The notes: generated by a model from the letters alone, not told the origin. DNA of 64,000 nucleotides from Brevibacillus_H sp041920465 (GCA_041920465.1 JBHGXW010000026.1:1-64000), one strand, 5' to 3'. Positions 43,405-51,716 are shown, counted from the first letter of the stretch. Translations and numbers: made by a program.

Positions 43405-43917
43405 TTACGACAGAGGCGGCTCTTCCCTGTCATGAGAGATTTCCACGTTCTCATCATGGATGTCAATCGCCCCGTACACCCTGAGCATTTCCGTGATGGG
43501 CTCGCGCAAAGCGGGATTGGGCACAGCAATCGTCATCACGACCAACCCTCGTTCTACATGGGACGCCATCGTTTCAGCTGTGTAACGATTAATTCCCAAG
43601 TCGATTAAACCCCCGGCGATCCCGCCCGCCGTACTTCCTGCCAAAGTGGCGAATAACGGACCGGCAGCCAGAATCGGGCCAATTCCCGGAACGAGCAAAG
43701 TACTCATCCCGATAGCCAGACCAATTCCCCCGCCGACCAACGAGCCAATACCAATTCCGTCTGCCACCGTATCGGCGCTTAAATCGCTGGATTTGGTCCT
43801 GTCGTCATTCATGTGAACAATCGAGATATCATCCCGGTTCACGTAGGCTTGCAGCGCGTAAAAAGCGTGCTCAGCCTTGTCAGGAGAGTCAAAAGTAGCG
43901 ACAATATGCGGTTTCAT
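43405..43917 (-). CDS. Glycine-zipper membrane protein, general-stress-protein-17M-like
   Basis: 170 residues. The N-terminal 60 residues form a small alpha/beta domain (HIVATFDSPDKAEHAFYAL) like that of YflT-type stress proteins. A Gly-rich hydrophobic hairpin (about 75-130, GIGIGSLVGGGIGLAIGM and LAGSTAGGIAGG) and a short C-terminal domain follow. The ATG at 43917 has GGGAGGTG upstream that overlaps the cytochrome c stop codon, so it is the last gene of the oxidase operon. Its role there is unknown. Confidence 0.7.
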   Translation of the reverse strand: MKPHIVATFDSPDKAEHAFYALQAYVNRDDISIVHMNDDRTKSSDLSADTVADGIGIGSLVGGGIGLAIGMSTLLVPGIGPILAAGPLFATLAGSTAGGIAGGLIDLGINRYTAETMASHVERGLVVMTIAVPNPALREPITEMLRVYGAIDIHDENVEISHDREEPPLS

Positions 43918-43933
43918 CTTCCCTGACACCTCC

Positions 43934-44383
43934 CTAAAGCGTTTTGAGATATTTGAAGATCGCGTTGATTTGTTCGGAGTCAAGTCCGAGATTGGGCAAT
44001 GCGGGCATTGGCCCCCTGCCGTTTAACAGCGTTTGACGGATCTGCTCGTCCGTCAGGCGCTTCGATACTCCGGCGAGTCCCGGGCCTACCAGCTTTACAT
44101 TGGTTACATTGTGGCAGGACGCACAATTTTGCTGAAACAAGGTGGCTCCATCATAGGGAGCATTACTTTTTCCGTTTGGTCCTGACGATTCCAGCCGATC
44201 GTTGATGGGGGTGGCGAAGGTGGCGTATCCAATCCCCCAGATACCTAAGATAATATAGACGAAGATAAGGAATTTCGGTACTTTCGCATTCCCCATTCGG
44301 ATACCCGATACTTCGTGGTACTTTTGTTCGGTCAAATCTTTCTTTTTGTTGCGTTCCTTCAAATCGCCTTTGTCCATCGTCAT
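43934..44383 (-). CDS. Membrane-anchored monohaem cytochrome c (cbb3-type oxidase subunit)
   Basis: A 149-residue protein with a charged cytoplasmic start, one membrane helix (about residues 36-57) and an external cytochrome c domain with CASCH (87-91) and a likely distal Met in GPMPALP. It is probably the CcoP-equivalent of the oxidase, but with one haem rather than the two of proteobacterial CcoP. The start follows the previous stop by six bases, with GGAAGGTGA as ribosome-binding site. Confidence 0.85.
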   Translation of the reverse strand: MTMDKGDLKERNKKKDLTEQKYHEVSGIRMGNAKVPKFLIFVYIILGIWGIGYATFATPINDRLESSGPNGKSNAPYDGATLFQQNCASCHNVTNVKLVGPGLAGVSKRLTDEQIRQTLLNGRGPMPALPNLGLDSEQINAIFKYLKTL

Positions 44384-44389
44384 CCATGA

Positions 44390-44926
44390 TCACCTTCCGT
44401 AATTTGCTGGCAGAGAGGTGGTTCCTGCCGTTGAGGGAGCAGGTTTCAGGCTCATCAAATAGGCAATTAAATCCTCTGTTTCCTGTGGCGTCAAATAGTT
44501 ATAAGCGGGCATTATGCTTCCAGGAAGCACGGTGCGCGGGTTCTGCAAATGCTTGCGATGCCATTCCGGGCTGGTCCGTCTGCCAACCCACATCAAGTCT
44601 CCGCCCGTCCGGATGGTTCCTTGCATAACCGGAGAGTCGTAATAATAGTCTTCGGGGACGGAAACAGGTCCCAGGTTGGTATCCGCTTTGACGGCGCGTA
44701 CGTACTGGGTATGGCACGTATGGCATCCTTCCCGAATGTAGATTTGCCTGCCCCGGTATTCTGCTGAATCCGGTTTGTAGTTGCGCAGCTCGGCATTGGC
44801 GTTGGGTCTGTTCATCGATTGATCAAAAAATGGGAGGTAAACGGTGGCCAGCGCTCCCGTTAAAAACAAAACCAAGGAACCGATTATAAAAGGGCTTATG
44901 GAAGTTTCTTTTTGTGCCAATGGCAT
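44390..44926 (-). CDS. ccoO: cbb3-type cytochrome c oxidase subunit II (CcoO-like)
   Basis: A 178-residue protein with an N-terminal membrane helix (about 12-32) and an external monohaem cytochrome c domain with CHTCH (68-72) and the distal Met in SIMPAYNYL. It passes electrons to subunit I. GREGCHTCHTQYVR-like and DLMWVGRRTSPEWHRKHLQNPR segments are typical of CcoO. AAGGAG is only three bases before the ATG; a TTG two codons later has better spacing, so the exact start is uncertain. Confidence 0.9.
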   Translation of the reverse strand: MPLAQKETSISPFIIGSLVLFLTGALATVYLPFFDQSMNRPNANAELRNYKPDSAEYRGRQIYIREGCHTCHTQYVRAVKADTNLGPVSVPEDYYYDSPVMQGTIRTGGDLMWVGRRTSPEWHRKHLQNPRTVLPGSIMPAYNYLTPQETEDLIAYLMSLKPAPSTAGTTSLPANYGR

Positions 44927-44948
44927 GCACTCCTTCCCAAGGAATTGG

Positions 44949-46337
44949 TTAAGCGGTTTTTTGGTTAGATTGTTCGACCGGTTTGCCGTCTTTTATCGAG
45001 CGGAAGATATTGTAGACGAAAACCAACTGCCCGGTGAACATAAGCGAACCGCCCACTGCGCGTACGATGGAAAACGGACGTAAAGCGGTCATCAATTCTA
45101 CAAACTGAATGCCGTACTGCTTTCCTTCGACCCAGCCAAAACCTTGCAAAACCCCTTGCGTCCAGGTACTGAAGGCGAAAAGCAGGAATCCGATGACAGA
45201 GAACCAAAAATGGGCTTCCTGAAGCTTCCGGCTGTATATTTCTTTGCCGGCCCAATCCCTGAATCCGTAATAAATTAAGGCAAAGCTGATAAAAGAGAAC
45301 GCGGCGAATAACGGCATATGGGCATGTCCGACAATCCAGTTGGTAAATTTGATGATCGAACTGGGGCCCATTAAGCTCTGATAAGGCCCTTGCAAGCAAG
45401 TAATCAGATAGAAAATGGAACCGCTGATCATGAACTTTAGCGGCACACTTTGGGAGATTAGCTGCCATTTTCCTTTCATGGTGCCAAAAACATTGGCAAG
45501 TACGGTCCAAACCGGAATAATCAGCAGGATGGACGGAATCGTTCCCGCTTTCATCACCCAGGCCGGAATTGGCCCGTTTTGCAAATGATGCGGACCGTTC
45601 CATACATAAAAAGTGGCGATCGTCCAGAAACCAATCAGCGAAAGCTTATGGCTGTAGAGCGGATTCTTGGTGATCTTAGGGAGTAAATAATAAAGGAATC
45701 CGACACCTACTGTAGTGAACCACAAACCAACAACGTTGTGCCCGAAGAACCAAGCTGCCAAAGCCTGGGGGATTCCGCCTATCCAACCGTTCGGAATATT
45801 GCCAACGATATATAACAATGGGAACCAGAGCAGCGAACCCATAAAGTACCAAAGACTTACATAAAGTTGTTTTTCTTTCCGATTGGCGATCGTTCTAAAA
45901 GAGATGAACATAACGCACATGAACAATACTGCAAGGACGATATCAATCGGCCAAAGAAACTCAGCATATTCAATAGCGCTGGTGTAGCCAAGAGACAATG
46001 TAATGACGCCGACCCCGATAAAAATATTCCATAAATGTCCGACAATCATCGCAAGCCGGGGATGCTGCAGCGGAGCTCTTGTTAGCTTCGGAATGACGTA
46101 AAACAACCCTGCAACCTGAGCGGTAGATAACCAACCATACAATACACATTTGGTATGAATCGGCCGAATCCGCCCGTAAGACAAATATTTTTGAAGGGCG
46201 CCAACAACCAAAAAGTCAGGCCATACATACTTGATGGCAAGAATCAGCCCAACGGACATGCCGAGTATCAACCATACGAATGAGGAAAAGTACAAGTAGC
46301 GTACAGCCCGGTATGATAAATCTTGATTGGTGTTCAT
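44949..46337 (-). CDS. ccoN: cbb3-type cytochrome c oxidase subunit I (CcoN)
   Basis: A 462-residue haem-copper oxidase catalytic subunit with twelve membrane helices. It contains low-spin haem ligand regions (RPIHTKCVLYGWLSTAQ and IVGHAHMPLFAAFSF), the CuB-binding FFGHNVVGLWFT and the WNGPHHLQNGPIPAW loop with paired His. It reduces oxygen to water at the outer membrane, taking electrons from the two cytochromes encoded next. No CcoQ, CcoGHIS or subunit IV is seen here. AAAGGTGA lies seven bases before the ATG. It is divergent from fadR. Confidence 0.93.
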   Translation of the reverse strand: MNTNQDLSYRAVRYLYFSSFVWLILGMSVGLILAIKYVWPDFLVVGALQKYLSYGRIRPIHTKCVLYGWLSTAQVAGLFYVIPKLTRAPLQHPRLAMIVGHLWNIFIGVGVITLSLGYTSAIEYAEFLWPIDIVLAVLFMCVMFISFRTIANRKEKQLYVSLWYFMGSLLWFPLLYIVGNIPNGWIGGIPQALAAWFFGHNVVGLWFTTVGVGFLYYLLPKITKNPLYSHKLSLIGFWTIATFYVWNGPHHLQNGPIPAWVMKAGTIPSILLIIPVWTVLANVFGTMKGKWQLISQSVPLKFMISGSIFYLITCLQGPYQSLMGPSSIIKFTNWIVGHAHMPLFAAFSFISFALIYYGFRDWAGKEIYSRKLQEAHFWFSVIGFLLFAFSTWTQGVLQGFGWVEGKQYGIQFVELMTALRPFSIVRAVGGSLMFTGQLVFVYNIFRSIKDGKPVEQSNQKTA

Positions 46338-46457
46338 TACAGATTCACCTTTCCTTCCTGCATTAGAGTCAATTATTTCGGATGAAATGGAAGAATTGTC
46401 CGCGAGCTCTCGATGTAAGTATTACCAATCGCTTTGAGACTATGCACGGGATAGGGA

Positions 46458-46487
46458 TTGACACTCTCTCGCGGGATGTATTACACT
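46458..46487 (+). promoter_or_regulatory. Promoter of fadR-fadB-etfBA
   Basis: A consensus TTGACA (46458-46463) is followed after 18 bases by TACACT (46482-46487). The FadR operator starts six bases downstream, covering the transcription start. Confidence 0.75.
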
Positions 46488-46492
46488 ATTTG

Positions 46493-46515
46493 TGAATGAA
46501 TAGTCATTCATTATA
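46493..46515. promoter_or_regulatory. FadR operator in the fadR-ccoN divergent region
   Basis: TGAATGAATAGTCATTCA (46493-46510) is an exact match to the Bacillus subtilis FadR box TGAATGANTANTCATTCA. On the complement, a TATAAT (46515 to 46510) abuts the box and could be the -10 of the oxidase operon, so one operator may block both divergent promoters. FadR dimers release DNA when bound to long-chain acyl-CoA. Confidence 0.85.
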
Positions 46516-46549
46516 GTGTGAAATCTTTGACAGAAAAGTGGAGGTTTGT

Positions 46550-47137
46550 ATGGCCAAGAAAACGGGGGAAAAATATGAAGCCATCATTGATGCAGCTGTT
46601 CGCGTGATCGCAAAACTGGGGTATCACAATGCCCAGGTATCGCGGATCGCCAAAGAGGCGAAAGTGGCGGACGGCACGATCTACCTTTACTTTGAGAACA
46701 AGGATGACATACTTATTTCTCTGTTTAATGAAAAAATGGGGCAATTCATTGAAACATGCCGTGAACGTATTCAGGAAGCGGAGTCTGCCGAACAGAAAGT
46801 GTACGTGCTGGTTCAGTCCCATCTGAGCCAATTGGCCAGATATCCGGAAATGGCGATTGTTACTCAGATTGAATTGCGTCAGTCCAATTCGGAGGTTAAC
46901 CAAGGGATCGGTGTCGTACTGAAACGTTATTTCAACCTGATTGAAGACGTCATCCACGAAGGCATGAACCAGGGCGTATTTCGTGAAGACCTGGATGTTC
47001 GCATGGCCCGCATGATGATCTTCGGAACGCTGGATGCAGCGGCCACGTCATGGATAATGAAACAATGCAAGTTTGATCTCATTTCTCTCGTTGATTCCAT
47101 TCATAACCTCTTCCTAAACGGTTTATTGAAAAAATAG
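46550..47137 (+). CDS. fadR: TetR-family fatty acid degradation regulator FadR
   Basis: A 195-residue repressor. The N-terminal TetR helix-turn-helix is clear: AIIDAAVRVIAKLGYHNAQVSRIAKEAKVADGTIYLYFENKDDIL (residues about 9-53). The C-terminal domain would bind long-chain acyl-CoA. The call as FadR rests on the exact FadR box in front of it and the fadR-fadB-etfB-etfA gene order of Bacillus subtilis. The ATG at 46550 has GGAGG five bases upstream. It is autoregulated by inference. Confidence 0.92.
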   Translation: MAKKTGEKYEAIIDAAVRVIAKLGYHNAQVSRIAKEAKVADGTIYLYFENKDDILISLFNEKMGQFIETCRERIQEAESAEQKVYVLVQSHLSQLARYPEMAIVTQIELRQSNSEVNQGIGVVLKRYFNLIEDVIHEGMNQGVFREDLDVRMARMMIFGTLDAAATSWIMKQCKFDLISLVDSIHNLFLNGLLKK

Positions 47138-47194
47138 CGAGAGAAAACGCTTTTTTTGGAATTCCTCATTTGATACAATAAGTTTGGCGGCAAT

Positions 47195-47208
47195 TGAGCG
47201 AGCGCTCA
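47195..47208. promoter_or_regulatory. Inverted repeat upstream of fadB
   Basis: TGAGCG and CGCTCA flank AG (47195-47208), giving a TetR-operator-like site 43 bases before the fadB start. A TACAAT lies at 47174-47179 without a clear -35. It differs from the FadR box, so the binding protein is unknown. Confidence 0.4.
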
Positions 47209-47250
47209 TATAGCAAAATTTGCCAAATTCGAGGAGAGTGGGGAAGAAAC

Positions 47251-48027
47251 ATGCAATTTTCCAATGTATCGGTGGCGGTAGAGGAACGCGTTGCCGTTCT
47301 TTCCATTAACCATCCACCAGCGAACGCATTAAACAAGGCGACGTTGGAAGGATTACAAGCTGCACTCGATCATCTTGAACATGATCCGCAAATAAAAGTT
47401 GTTTTGTTGACCGGAGAAGGCCGTTTCTTCATAGCGGGCGCAGACATCAATGAGTTCACGACACTAACCGATGATCAGGCTCAAATGATGGCCGAAGCGG
47501 GACAGAAGCTATTCAACCGCCTTGAGACTTTCCCAAAACCGATAATTGCTGTCGTTAACGGCGCGTGCTTAGGCGGGGGATTGGAACTGGCGATGGCCTG
47601 CCATATTCGCATCGTGGCGCAAGAAGCCAAACTGGGTCTGCCGGAATTGAATCTGGGTTTGATTCCAGGTTACGGCGGAACCCAGCGTTTACCTCGTCTG
47701 GTTGGCAGGGGCATGGCTACCAGAATGATTTTAACCTCCGAGATGATAAGCGGCGAAGAGGCGTATCGGATTGGTTTGGCAGAAGCTGTTTATCCGCTTG
47801 AGCAGTTGCTGGACGAGGCAAAAAAATTGGCTTCTGTGATTGCAACGAAGAGCGCTGTAGCCATCCGTCATGCTTTGGAGGCTGTACAAGCCGGTTTTGA
47901 AAAAGGAATGGAAGAAGGACTTCGGCAGGAAGCCCGGCTTTTTGGCGAAGTATTCCGCTCTGAAGATATGAAAGAAGGCGTAAGTGCCTTTTTGGAAAAG
48001 CGCAAACCCCAATTTAAGGACCGATAG
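47251..48027 (+). CDS. fadB: Enoyl-CoA hydratase/isomerase family protein
   Basis: A 258-residue crotonase-fold enzyme for hydration of enoyl-CoA in beta-oxidation. The oxyanion-hole segments are GRFFIAGADINEF (about residues 62-74) and NGACLGGGLELAMACHIRI (about 105-123). The catalytic glutamates are in GLPELNLGLIPGYGGTQRLPRLVG. The ATG at 47251 gives the usual length; the longer frame from 47194 starts inside the inverted repeat. The etfB gene follows after 14 bases. Confidence 0.92.
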   Translation: MQFSNVSVAVEERVAVLSINHPPANALNKATLEGLQAALDHLEHDPQIKVVLLTGEGRFFIAGADINEFTTLTDDQAQMMAEAGQKLFNRLETFPKPIIAVVNGACLGGGLELAMACHIRIVAQEAKLGLPELNLGLIPGYGGTQRLPRLVGRGMATRMILTSEMISGEEAYRIGLAEAVYPLEQLLDEAKKLASVIATKSAVAIRHALEAVQAGFEKGMEEGLRQEARLFGEVFRSEDMKEGVSAFLEKRKPQFKDR

Positions 48028-48041
48028 GGAGGTAAGTTGTT

Positions 48042-48809
48042 ATGAACATTCTTGTTGTTTTAAAACAGACGTTCGATACAGAAGAAAAAATCGTCATCAA
48101 CAATGGCAAAATTAGCGAAGACGGAGTAGAGTTCATCATCAACCCTTACGATGAATATGCCGTAGAGGAAGCCATCAAATTGAAAGAAGAACACGGCGGC
48201 GAGGTTACCGTTGTGACGGTAGGCCCGGACCGCGCTGAAAACGCACTTCGCACCGCGCTCGCAATGGGTGCTGATAAAGCGGTTCTGGTAGATGACGAGT
48301 CTTTGTTTGGGGATGAGTTCACTACTGCAAAAGTTCTTGCGGCGGTAGCGAAAAAAGTGGGCTACGATATCATTATCGGCGGTCAAATGGCTGTTGATTC
48401 CGGTGCCGGACAAGGCGGCCCTCGTCTTGCCGAAGAACTTGGCATCAACCATGTTTCCACTGCTGTGAAACTGGAAGTAAACGGCACTTCTGTACGCGTT
48501 GAGCGCGATATCGAAGGGGATTTGGAAGTGGTAGAAACTCAACTCCCTGTTCTCATTACTGCTCAACAAGGTTTGAACGAACCACGCTATCCGTCTCTGC
48601 CAGGTATCATGAAGGCGAAAAAGAAACCGTTGGATCGCCTCTCCGCTGATGATCTTGGATTGTCTCTTGATGAAGTAAAAGCAAAAACAGCGGTCGTGGA
48701 TCAATACCTGCCGCCGAAAAAACAAGCAGGACGCATTCTTTCGGGCGATATGCCGAACCAAGTGGCGGAATTAGTCCAATTACTTCGCAGCGAAGCAAAA
48801 GTGATCTAA
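48042..48809 (+). CDS. etfB: Electron transfer flavoprotein beta subunit
   Basis: A 255-residue ETF small subunit that binds AMP and docks acyl-CoA dehydrogenases. MNILVVLKQTFDTEEKI, NPYDEYAVEEAIKLKE, ADKAVLVDDE and GGQMAVDSGAGQGGPRLAEELG are the typical segments, and the recognition loop near LPVLITAQQGLNEPRYPSLPGIMKAKKKPL is present. Together with EtfA it takes electrons from fatty-acid oxidation to the quinone pool. GGGAGG lies upstream; EtfA follows after 19 bases. Confidence 0.96.
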   Translation: MNILVVLKQTFDTEEKIVINNGKISEDGVEFIINPYDEYAVEEAIKLKEEHGGEVTVVTVGPDRAENALRTALAMGADKAVLVDDESLFGDEFTTAKVLAAVAKKVGYDIIIGGQMAVDSGAGQGGPRLAEELGINHVSTAVKLEVNGTSVRVERDIEGDLEVVETQLPVLITAQQGLNEPRYPSLPGIMKAKKKPLDRLSADDLGLSLDEVKAKTAVVDQYLPPKKQAGRILSGDMPNQVAELVQLLRSEAKVI

Positions 48810-48828
48810 GGGAGAGAGGGGATTCCAT

Positions 48829-49788
48829 ATGAAAAAAGTACTCGTACTTGCAGAAGCTCGTGACGGCCAACTTCGTAACGTATCGTTTGAAGCACTTGCA
48901 GCAGCCCAAACCATTGCGGAGGGCGGCGAAGTGGTAGCAACCGTATTTGGGCCTGGCGGTGATGCTTATGTTTCCGCACTTGCCTCCCACGGTGCCAAAA
49001 AAGTTTACTTTGTAGCCAACGATGCATTGACTCAATATACTCCAGATGCTTATTCCCAAGCGCTGGTTCAAGTAATCCAGGACATTAACCCGGATGCCAT
49101 TATTCTCGGGCATACGTCAATTGGCCGTGATCTTGCGCCGCGCGTGGCTGCCCGCCTTGGATTAGGGTTGGTATCCGACGTTACTGCTGTCGAAGCAGGC
49201 GGTACATTTACCCGTCCAATCTACGCCGGTAAAGCGTTCCAAAAACGCAATTTCACCGAGGGCAAAATCTTTGTTACCATTCGCCCGAACAACATCCCGG
49301 TAAACGAAGCAGACAGCTCCCAAACTGCGGAGGTGGTAAACTTCAACGCGGAGATCAAAGACCTGCGCACCATCATTAAAGAAGTGGTACGCAAAACCTC
49401 CGGCAAGGTTGACCTCTCCGAAGCGAAAGTGATTGTTTCCGGTGGACGCGGTGTGAAGAGTGCAGACGGTTTCAAGCCGCTGGAAGAATTGGCGGAGGTA
49501 CTGGGTGCCGCTGTCGGCGCTTCCCGCGGTGCGTGTGACGCCGGTTTTTGCGATTACGCTCTGCAAATCGGTCAAACTGGTAAAGTGGTTACTCCTGATC
49601 TTTACATTGCTTGCGGTATCTCCGGTGCTATCCAGCACTTGGCTGGCATGTCCAACTCAAAAGTAATTGTGGCCATCAACAAAGATCCGGAAGCTCCCAT
49701 TTTCCAAGTTGCTGACTACGGAATCGTGGGCGATCTGTTCGAAGTAGTTCCACTCTTAACGGAAGAGTTCAAAAAAGTTTTGGTCTAA
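48829..49788 (+). CDS. etfA: Electron transfer flavoprotein alpha subunit
   Basis: A 319-residue FAD-binding partner of EtfB. The C-terminal FAD domain (about residues 185-319) has SGGRGVKSADGF, GASRGACDAGF, IGQTGKVVTPDLYIACGISGAIQHLAGM and INKDPEAPIFQVADYGIVGDLFEV, all family signatures. GGGAGAGGGG precedes the ATG. It is the last gene of the fad operon, with a strong terminator behind. Confidence 0.97.
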   Translation: MKKVLVLAEARDGQLRNVSFEALAAAQTIAEGGEVVATVFGPGGDAYVSALASHGAKKVYFVANDALTQYTPDAYSQALVQVIQDINPDAIILGHTSIGRDLAPRVAARLGLGLVSDVTAVEAGGTFTRPIYAGKAFQKRNFTEGKIFVTIRPNNIPVNEADSSQTAEVVNFNAEIKDLRTIIKEVVRKTSGKVDLSEAKVIVSGGRGVKSADGFKPLEELAEVLGAAVGASRGACDAGFCDYALQIGQTGKVVTPDLYIACGISGAIQHLAGMSNSKVIVAINKDPEAPIFQVADYGIVGDLFEVVPLLTEEFKKVLV

Positions 49789-49834
49789 ATCAAACGTCCA
49801 AACTCCAGCATCCATACCACAATACGTCATGAGC

Positions 49835-49876
49835 AAGCTGATGCCTGTATTATGCAGGTGTCAGCTTATTTTTTTC
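49835..49876 (+). terminator. Terminator of the fadR-fadB-etfBA operon
   Basis: A 13-bp stem (49835-49847 with 49855-49867, two G-U pairs) is followed by a run of nine pyrimidines, mostly T. Confidence 0.92.
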
Positions 49877-49906
49877 TTTCAATTTGGGTTAATGACTATT
49901 GATCTA

Positions 49907-49961
49907 TTGACATCGATAATCATTTTCAATGATAATTGATACCGATAATCATTTTCATTTT
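49907..49961 (+). promoter_or_regulatory. Promoter with two Fur boxes
   Basis: TTGACA (49907-49912) and GATAAT (49931-49936) are 18 bases apart. GATAATCATTTTCAATGATA (49915-49934) and GATAATCATTTTCATTTT (49944-49961) both match the Fur box pattern of GATAAT/ATTATC hexamers. The first covers the spacer and -10, the second the start of transcription, so iron-bound Fur would repress. Confidence 0.8.
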
Positions 49962-49981
49962 AAAAAAGGAAAGGGGTAGAA

Positions 49982-51133
49982 ATGATGCTTCGCAGGATCA
50001 TACATAAGATTCATCTTTGGCTTAGCCTGTTGGCAGGAGTATTTATTGTGCTCATCGGATTAACAGGGAGTATTCTTGTTTTTAATGGTGAGATCAATCG
50101 GGCGCTCCATCCTGACTTATTCCATGTAACTGCCGGGACTGCGATTTCCTATGACAAAGCTTCCCAGGCAGTATTGGAGAACCACCCCAATAGAAAAATA
50201 GAACGGATTTACGCTCCCGCACATCCGGATGCCGGAGGAGTTTATCTTTTTCGAGTGAAGGACGGTAAGGAACGAAATTATGTGTACGTCGATCCGGGGA
50301 CAGGGAAGATTACAGGGGAACTGGGAAACAATACTTTTCTCAATTGGGTAGGAGAACTGCATTATCATCTGTTATTGGCAGATTACAATGGGTCAGAAAT
50401 CGTTGGTATTATCGGGTTCATGTTGTTTTTCGTCGTAATCTCGGGAATTTATCTTTGGTGGCCGGGAATAAAGAACTGGGTAAAGGGATTCTCCATTCGC
50501 AAGAGCAGCAACCGCTATATCAAACATTATGACTATCATAAAGTATTTGGAATTGTCTCCGTTCCTTTTCTCCTGATTGTCTCGTTAACAGGCGCCTTGT
50601 TTACCTTTGACGAAGATATCTTCGGCTGGTTTGGTGCAAACCCACGTCCCGTCCCGTCTAAAGAGCTGCTTGTTTCACAGCCGCTTCCAACCGGAAAACT
50701 GCCGCTCGATCAGCTGGTCGCTTTCGCACAGCAAACCGTACCGGATGCCAGGGTAACACAAATCAGAATACCTGCCAAGCCGGAAGAAGGAAAGCCGGAA
50801 GGAGCGATGGAAGTCCGTTTGACCCACCATTACGACCCGTCAGGATTCGGCAATGTTCAGATATGGCTCGACCAATACAGCGGAAAGGTGATTGCCAAGC
50901 AGGATGCAACTGTTGACCCGGGTCTTACCTACCAGACTTGGCTTTTTCCGTTGCATACCGGGATGTACGGAGGAATCATCACCAAAGTAATTTATTGCAT
51001 AGGAGGACTTATTCCTGCTCTTTTAATGGTTACCGGAACCTATATGTGGTACAGGAAAGCCCGTAAAAAACAATTAGTAAAACAAAAGGTGAAGGTAAAA
51101 ACAGCTGAGCAAAACCTCATAGAGACAGCCTAG
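49982..51133 (+). CDS. PepSY-associated membrane protein, Fur-controlled
   Basis: A 383-residue protein with four membrane helices (about residues 13-35, 138-160, 187-208 and 340-362) and external PepSY domains between them. His residues in and near the helices (KIHLWLSLLAG, GELHYHLLLAD, YDYHKVFGI and PLHTGMYGG) could bind haem. Family members (PiuB/FsqB-like) reduce ferric siderophores at the membrane. The double Fur box upstream supports a role in iron acquisition; the substrate is not known. ATG at 49982 or 49985. Confidence 0.85.
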   Translation: MMLRRIIHKIHLWLSLLAGVFIVLIGLTGSILVFNGEINRALHPDLFHVTAGTAISYDKASQAVLENHPNRKIERIYAPAHPDAGGVYLFRVKDGKERNYVYVDPGTGKITGELGNNTFLNWVGELHYHLLLADYNGSEIVGIIGFMLFFVVISGIYLWWPGIKNWVKGFSIRKSSNRYIKHYDYHKVFGIVSVPFLLIVSLTGALFTFDEDIFGWFGANPRPVPSKELLVSQPLPTGKLPLDQLVAFAQQTVPDARVTQIRIPAKPEEGKPEGAMEVRLTHHYDPSGFGNVQIWLDQYSGKVIAKQDATVDPGLTYQTWLFPLHTGMYGGIITKVIYCIGGLIPALLMVTGTYMWYRKARKKQLVKQKVKVKTAEQNLIETA

Positions 51134-51145
51134 AAGAACGAGACG

Positions 51146-51176
51146 GCCCCTTTTCTGACGAAAAAGGGGCTGATTT
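51146..51176. terminator. Terminator of the PepSY gene
   Basis: GCCCCTTTT (51146-51154) pairs with AAAAGGGGC (51162-51170), with TGATTTATT behind. Confidence 0.8.
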
Positions 51177-51197
51177 ATTCCGCGATAAAAATTGGAA

Positions 51198-51212
51198 GTC
51201 GGGTGGGTTTTT
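51198..51212 (+). repeat. Dispersed palindrome, copy I (right-arm fragment)
   Basis: GTCGGGTGGG (51198-51207) plus TTTTT is identical to the right arms of copies A and G; no left arm is present. Confidence 0.55.
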
Positions 51213-51278
51213 ATAACATTTTTATATTTATTATGATAAAATAAGTAAAAAATGTTGAGATGAAAAGGTGAGTAAATC

Positions 51279-51716
51279 ATGTCAGAGACGATGGTTAACT
51301 GGCTCTCCCACAGTATCGGCATGCTTCTCGTTCTTGCATTTTCTCTGCCAAGCTTCGTCCTCATCTGGATGGCGAAGAAGATAGCCATCCATCAACAGTT
51401 GATACCTTCAGAGGTCCAAGCTGTTGAACATGTAAAGGGCGACGACGTGGAGCCATATTCCGCTGAGAAGCTGGAAAAGGTTATCGAGGAATTTAACCAG
51501 GATATTTTCATTCAGAAAGTAGCGCCAACTGAAATCAAAAAAGGACCGCATTTGCGAATCAAAACGGTCCGAGAAGTGATTTCCATATATCCTAAAGATC
51601 GGAATGACATGTATGTCGAACGTGTAAACAAGAAGGGAAAAACTACCGTTTATTGGGTTCGCAGTGCTTCCCTTGCTCAGGAACTTACTCCCAGCGCCCA
51701 GCCCAGCTTCCAATAG
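51279..51716 (+). CDS. Unknown membrane-anchored protein
   Basis: 145 residues with one N-terminal hydrophobic helix (about 12-33) and a charged cytoplasmic or external domain of about 110 residues; no family is recognised. AAGGTGA lies before the ATG. The last 32 bases overlap the end of the convergent hxlR gene, which is unusual and may mean the true C-terminus is conserved for both. Codon pattern and ribosome-binding site support a real gene. Confidence 0.6.
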   Translation: MSETMVNWLSHSIGMLLVLAFSLPSFVLIWMAKKIAIHQQLIPSEVQAVEHVKGDDVEPYSAEKLEKVIEEFNQDIFIQKVAPTEIKKGPHLRIKTVREVISIYPKDRNDMYVERVNKKGKTTVYWVRSASLAQELTPSAQPSFQ

